Under the pieces are notes generated by a model. The model did no database searches and was not told the DNA's origin. It saw only the letters and a program-made list of their open reading frames with translations. The translations under genes were made by a program, and so were the position numbers. A stretch of 64,000 nt of DNA, from NCBI GenBank assembly GCA_005408345.1, contig SEMN01001229.1, forward strand, positions 18,261 to 82,260, given 5' to 3'. This document shows, in pieces, positions 63,301 to 64,000 of the stretch. The first letter of the stretch is position 1. Every line of letters begins with the position of its first letter. Origin of the DNA: Macquaria australasica (lineage: Eukaryota; Chordata; Actinopteri; Centrarchiformes; Percichthyidae).

Positions 63301-64000
63301 GGACAGAAAAGACAAAATAAGTGTAAAAATATCAGTACAATATCATTCAGTTACCGTGGACCCCACAACAACAGGAGACCTGACTGGTGTGTGTGTGCGC
63401 GCGAGTGGTCTTCTAATAGCACCCTGACTGGACCCCATTAAACCACAAAAACCAGAATGTGCTTGTGCTTCAACAATTAATCAAATGGGAAGGGCTTACA
63501 AACTAAAGAATTAACAAATGAAAGACAAGAAGAGAAATCCAGACAAGAAATAGTACCTGTATCTGGGAGAATGAAGATCTCTGAGGAACCCGCTCTGTGG
63601 TAATGGAGATGTCAGCCTCAGATGACTCAGTTGGGGTTGATTGTTCTCCAACCTGAAGAATGAGTTCAGCATCATTATTTCGTAGTTTGTCAGCACTGAC
63701 ATTATTTCAGTACAACAACAATAACATTAAGCAAGAGACAACAGGAAATACAGTGTGGTTGTACTGTTGAAACGTTTCCTGAAACTAACTCAGCATGCTA
63801 GTTACTTTTGATAAGTTCAAGTTGGCTCTGATTTCTGTCAAATTTGGTGCCTGCTCTAGCACTGATGTAACCATTACAGTTGAGAACAAGTCAAGGTGAA
63901 ATCTGGCAGGAAGGAATTGACCTGTAACAAACAGCTGGTACGACTGGTAGAAAGCAAACTGAGCGCAGGTTCAATGACACGTGTCATACATGGTGTTTTT
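54144..64000 (-). CDS. Zinc-finger / tyrosine-recombinase-like gene, transposon-derived, 5' end outside window
   Basis: In transcript order the inferred coding exons are 63652-63557, 62941-62846, 62233-62138, 61527-61432 (32-codon tandem exons), 60577-60473, 60362-60288, 60165-57987, 57779-57726, 56033-55896 and 54358-54144 (stop TAA). All junctions are GT-AG and stay in frame, giving about 1049 visible residues. The layout is an acidic Ser/Thr-rich N-terminal region, basic/acidic linkers, two zinc-finger-like motifs, a tyrosine-recombinase-like catalytic core, low-complexity linkers, and a compact C-terminal module with W, PGK, CxxC and NRI signatures. Tyrosine recombinases cut and rejoin DNA through a Tyr nucleophile. 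In animals such genes come from Crypton or DIRS-like elements, and some are domesticated. The function here is unknown. The gene could be a domesticated single-copy gene or one member of a multicopy teleost family. The splice model is inferred; no transcript is available. Confidence 0.82.
54359..55895 (-). other. Intron of the recombinase-like gene, with repeat
   Basis: Bounded on the - strand by donor GAG|GTAAAG (at 55895) and acceptor TTTTACAG (ending 54359). Contains a GAT/GAC triplet stretch near 54890-54955 and a GC-richer interspersed element at about 55050-55560. Confidence 0.7.
55050..55560 (+). repeat. Probable non-autonomous interspersed element, GC-rich ends
   Basis: GCGGCTTGTGGCTGGGCCAC, GCTCGCACGCGTGTGGTGTC, GTTTGCCTTTGATCAATAAA and GCTGAGACGCTGAATCTC occur in an order I recognise from repeated fish intron sequence. 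It is clearly more CpG-rich at both ends than its surroundings and carries no open frame. Class and ends are uncertain. Confidence 0.45.
55896..56033 (-). CDS. Linker exon B of the recombinase-like gene (46 codons)
   Basis: Acceptor CTGGTTTCCAG|AG, donor GAAAGAG|GTAAAG. It is 138 bp, phase 1 at both ends. The frame set by the neighbours is open; the frame that would start at the exon's second base hits a stop. The product begins SQVTSSQREGNETTMPDVSH and ends in the basic QARHRQLPKKER, so it is low-complexity Ser/Thr/Gln/Pro-rich. It looks like a flexible linker, perhaps with a nuclear localisation signal. Confidence 0.8.
56034..57725 (-). other. Intron with transposon-like fragments
   Basis: Bounded by donor ACAAG|GTAAGC at 57725 and acceptor TTTCCAG. 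Two GC-rich blocks, about 56890-57000 and 57345-57520 (the latter with GGCCGGCC at 57427-57434 and ending GAAATACGGT), look like remnants of one repeat family, possibly hAT-type. No coding exon seen. Confidence 0.55.
57345..57520. repeat. GC-rich repeat fragment
   Basis: CCGGCCTATATTGATGGCC, the palindrome GGCCGGCC, GACCCGGCTTTTACTTGATT and TTTGAGGAAATACGG resemble the end of a teleost DNA-transposon repeat. Only one end is recognisable here. Confidence 0.4.
57726..57779 (-). CDS. Linker exon A of the recombinase-like gene (18 codons)
   Basis: 54 bp, phase 1 at both ends. On the - strand a long pyrimidine-rich tract (57785-57850) precedes the acceptor ATCACAG|AG, and the donor is ACAAG|GTAAGC. 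It encodes NVHMDSDTEVACESDSQ between two split Glu codons and is strongly acidic. It keeps the frame from the large exon into exon B, which is the main support for it. Confidence 0.78.
57931..57986 (-). other. Possible read-through extension of the main exon to an early stop
   Basis: If the weak donor at 57986 is not used, translation continues 18 codons (from the GTNYSSFLRF segment) to TAA at 57931-57933, giving a product without the linkers and C-terminal module. The donor GTACAA departs from the GTRAGT consensus, so retention is plausible. Confidence 0.45.
57987..60165 (-). CDS. Main exon: zinc fingers and tyrosine-recombinase-like core (726 codons)
   Basis: Entered in phase 0 from acceptor TTTTCTATAG|ATG; left in phase 1 through donor GAGG|GTACAA at 57986. 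The first codon happens to be ATG but is probably internal (residue 1 in the numbering below). Residues 11-40 are acidic and 83-120 basic Ser/Arg-rich. Zinc-finger-like motifs are C181-x2-C184-x9-H194-x4-H199 and C263-x2-C266-x11-H278-x3-C282. Residues 511-705 match a tyrosine-recombinase catalytic core: R531-A-G-E, a Lys in GKRGRKVPV (576-585), T648-K-L-R651 where the family has HxxR, L675-G-H677, and nucleophile candidate Y686, nine residues after H677 as in canonical enzymes. Thus R, K, R, H and Y are kept and only the first His is replaced by Thr. Residues 691-726 form a conserved follow-on helix and acidic end. Confidence 0.88.
60288..60362 (-). CDS. Upstream exon (25 codons) of the recombinase-like gene
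   Basis: Acceptor GACACTTTAG|ACATGG, donor CATACAG|GTGAGC; 75 bp, phase 0-0, open in that frame. Encodes TWSLSPDSKQDQDSIP followed by the basic RLRRTKSIQ, which could be a nuclear localisation signal. It joins in frame to the 60165 exon. Confidence 0.75.
60473..60577 (-). CDS. Upstream exon (35 codons) of the recombinase-like gene
   Basis: Acceptor ATCTTCTGTAG|GGTTC, donor TGTGAG|GTATTG; 105 bp, phase 0-0. Encodes GSDEPKPLPPKKKVGMK, a proline/lysine cluster, then an acidic Ser-rich tail (YTDSDESQSSGCE). It is low-complexity and probably disordered. Confidence 0.75.
60578..61431 (-). other. Intron between the tandem exon array and the 35-codon exon
   Basis: Contains the 188-bp MITE at 60948-61135 and the left end of the tandem repeat array (from 61211). 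No additional exon supported. Confidence 0.65.
60948..61135. mobile_element. MITE-like element with 11-bp terminal inverted repeats
   Basis: Starts CAGTGTTTCCC (60948-60958) and ends with its exact reverse complement GGGAAACACTG (61125-61135). ATACAT directly flanks both ends, an apparent target-site duplication. The interior has G-rich GGGGGGAGGACCCCG, a poly-A run and GGCGGGCCGCCATAC. The TIR style resembles hAT-derived non-autonomous elements common in fish. It has no open frame. Confidence 0.85.
61432..61527 (-). CDS. Tandem exon copy 1 (32 codons)
   Basis: Acceptor CTCATTCTTCAG|G, donor ATACAG|GTACTA, 96 bp, phase 0-0. The frame compatible with the downstream exons encodes VGEQSTPTESSEADISITTE followed by QVPQRSSFSQIQ. 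This is acidic, Ser/Thr/Gln-rich and probably disordered. It is the copy nearest the conserved body of the gene. Confidence 0.72.
62138..62233 (-). CDS. Tandem exon copy 2
   Basis: Same splice sites as the neighbouring copies. One base differs from copy 1 and changes the Gln at codon 21 to Arg (CAG to CGG). Confidence 0.7.
62846..62941 (-). CDS. Tandem exon copy 3
   Basis: Identical in coding sequence to copy 1 (Gln at codon 21). Splice sites are intact. Confidence 0.7.
63557..63652 (-). CDS. Tandem exon copy 4
   Basis: Has Arg at codon 21 like copy 2, plus a silent CCC-to-CCA change at codon 7. Splice sites are intact. Further copies may lie past 64000. Confidence 0.7.

Larger units (their letters stand above)
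61211..64000. repeat. Tandem array of ~708-bp units, four copies visible
   Basis: Units start at 61211, 61919, 62625 and 63334 (each at AGTACAATATCATTCAG), so spacings are 708, 706 and 709. The fourth copy is cut by the window end. The copies are nearly identical; most length difference comes from a (GT)n/(GC)n tract near each unit start, 17, 15, 17 and 19 bases long. Each unit carries one 96-bp minus-strand exon with intact splice sites. The array may continue beyond the window. Confidence 0.97.

Noticed and set aside
61386..63702. Four near-identical 63-residue open frames on the - strand, one per tandem unit
   Set aside because: They are an alternative frame through the 96-bp exon plus flanking intron. 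The composition is unremarkable and their conservation only reflects the near identity of the units.
61211..64000. CRISPR-like or centromeric satellite interpretation of the right-hand array
   Set aside because: Units are ~708 bp with intact splice sites and sit inside a gene model; there is no short repeat-spacer pattern.

Overview
The window reads as nuclear DNA of a ray-finned fish, probably a spiny-rayed (percomorph) teleost. The evidence is long gene-poor AT-rich stretches, many (CA)n and (TC)n microsatellites, interspersed repeats of teleost type, GT-AG introns and a recognisable vertebrate gene. No bacterial or viral gene content is seen.

Layout. Positions 1 to about 27.85 kb are non-coding: microsatellites, a foldback element (10122-10645), several old interspersed repeats, an L2-type LINE tail (22225-22352) and some unique-looking islands that could be conserved regulatory elements. 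From about 27.9 to 49.5 kb on the + strand lies a complete copy of TRIQK (triple QxxK/R motif-containing). It has a promoter with E-box, GC-box and CCAAT sites, a non-coding first exon ending at 28193, three coding exons (30735-30795, 40663-40748, 47444-47551) giving an 84-residue single-pass membrane protein, and a 3'UTR of about 1.9 kb with AATAAA at 49478. About 49.5-54.1 kb is intergenic and rich in microsatellites.

From 54144 to beyond the right edge, on the - strand, is a second gene that converges on TRIQK. I reconstructed it from splice sites and reading phase. In transcript order it has at least four near-identical 32-codon exons carried on a ~708 bp tandem repeat (61211-64000), exons of 35 and 25 codons, one 2.18 kb exon (60165-57987) with two zinc-finger-like motifs and a tyrosine-recombinase-like catalytic core, two small linker exons, and a last exon coding a compact 70-residue C-terminal module. 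Every exon before the large one is phase 0-0 and both linkers after it are phase 1-1. Its 5' end lies outside the window. It looks like a transposon-derived (Crypton/YR-like) gene, either domesticated or belonging to a multicopy family.

The most interesting part is the right-hand 10 kb: the tandem amplification of one symmetric exon, which lengthens an acidic Ser/Thr-rich N-terminal region of a recombinase-like zinc-finger protein, and the possible choice between splicing to the C-terminal module and reading through to an early stop. The two genes show no functional link beyond being convergent neighbours.
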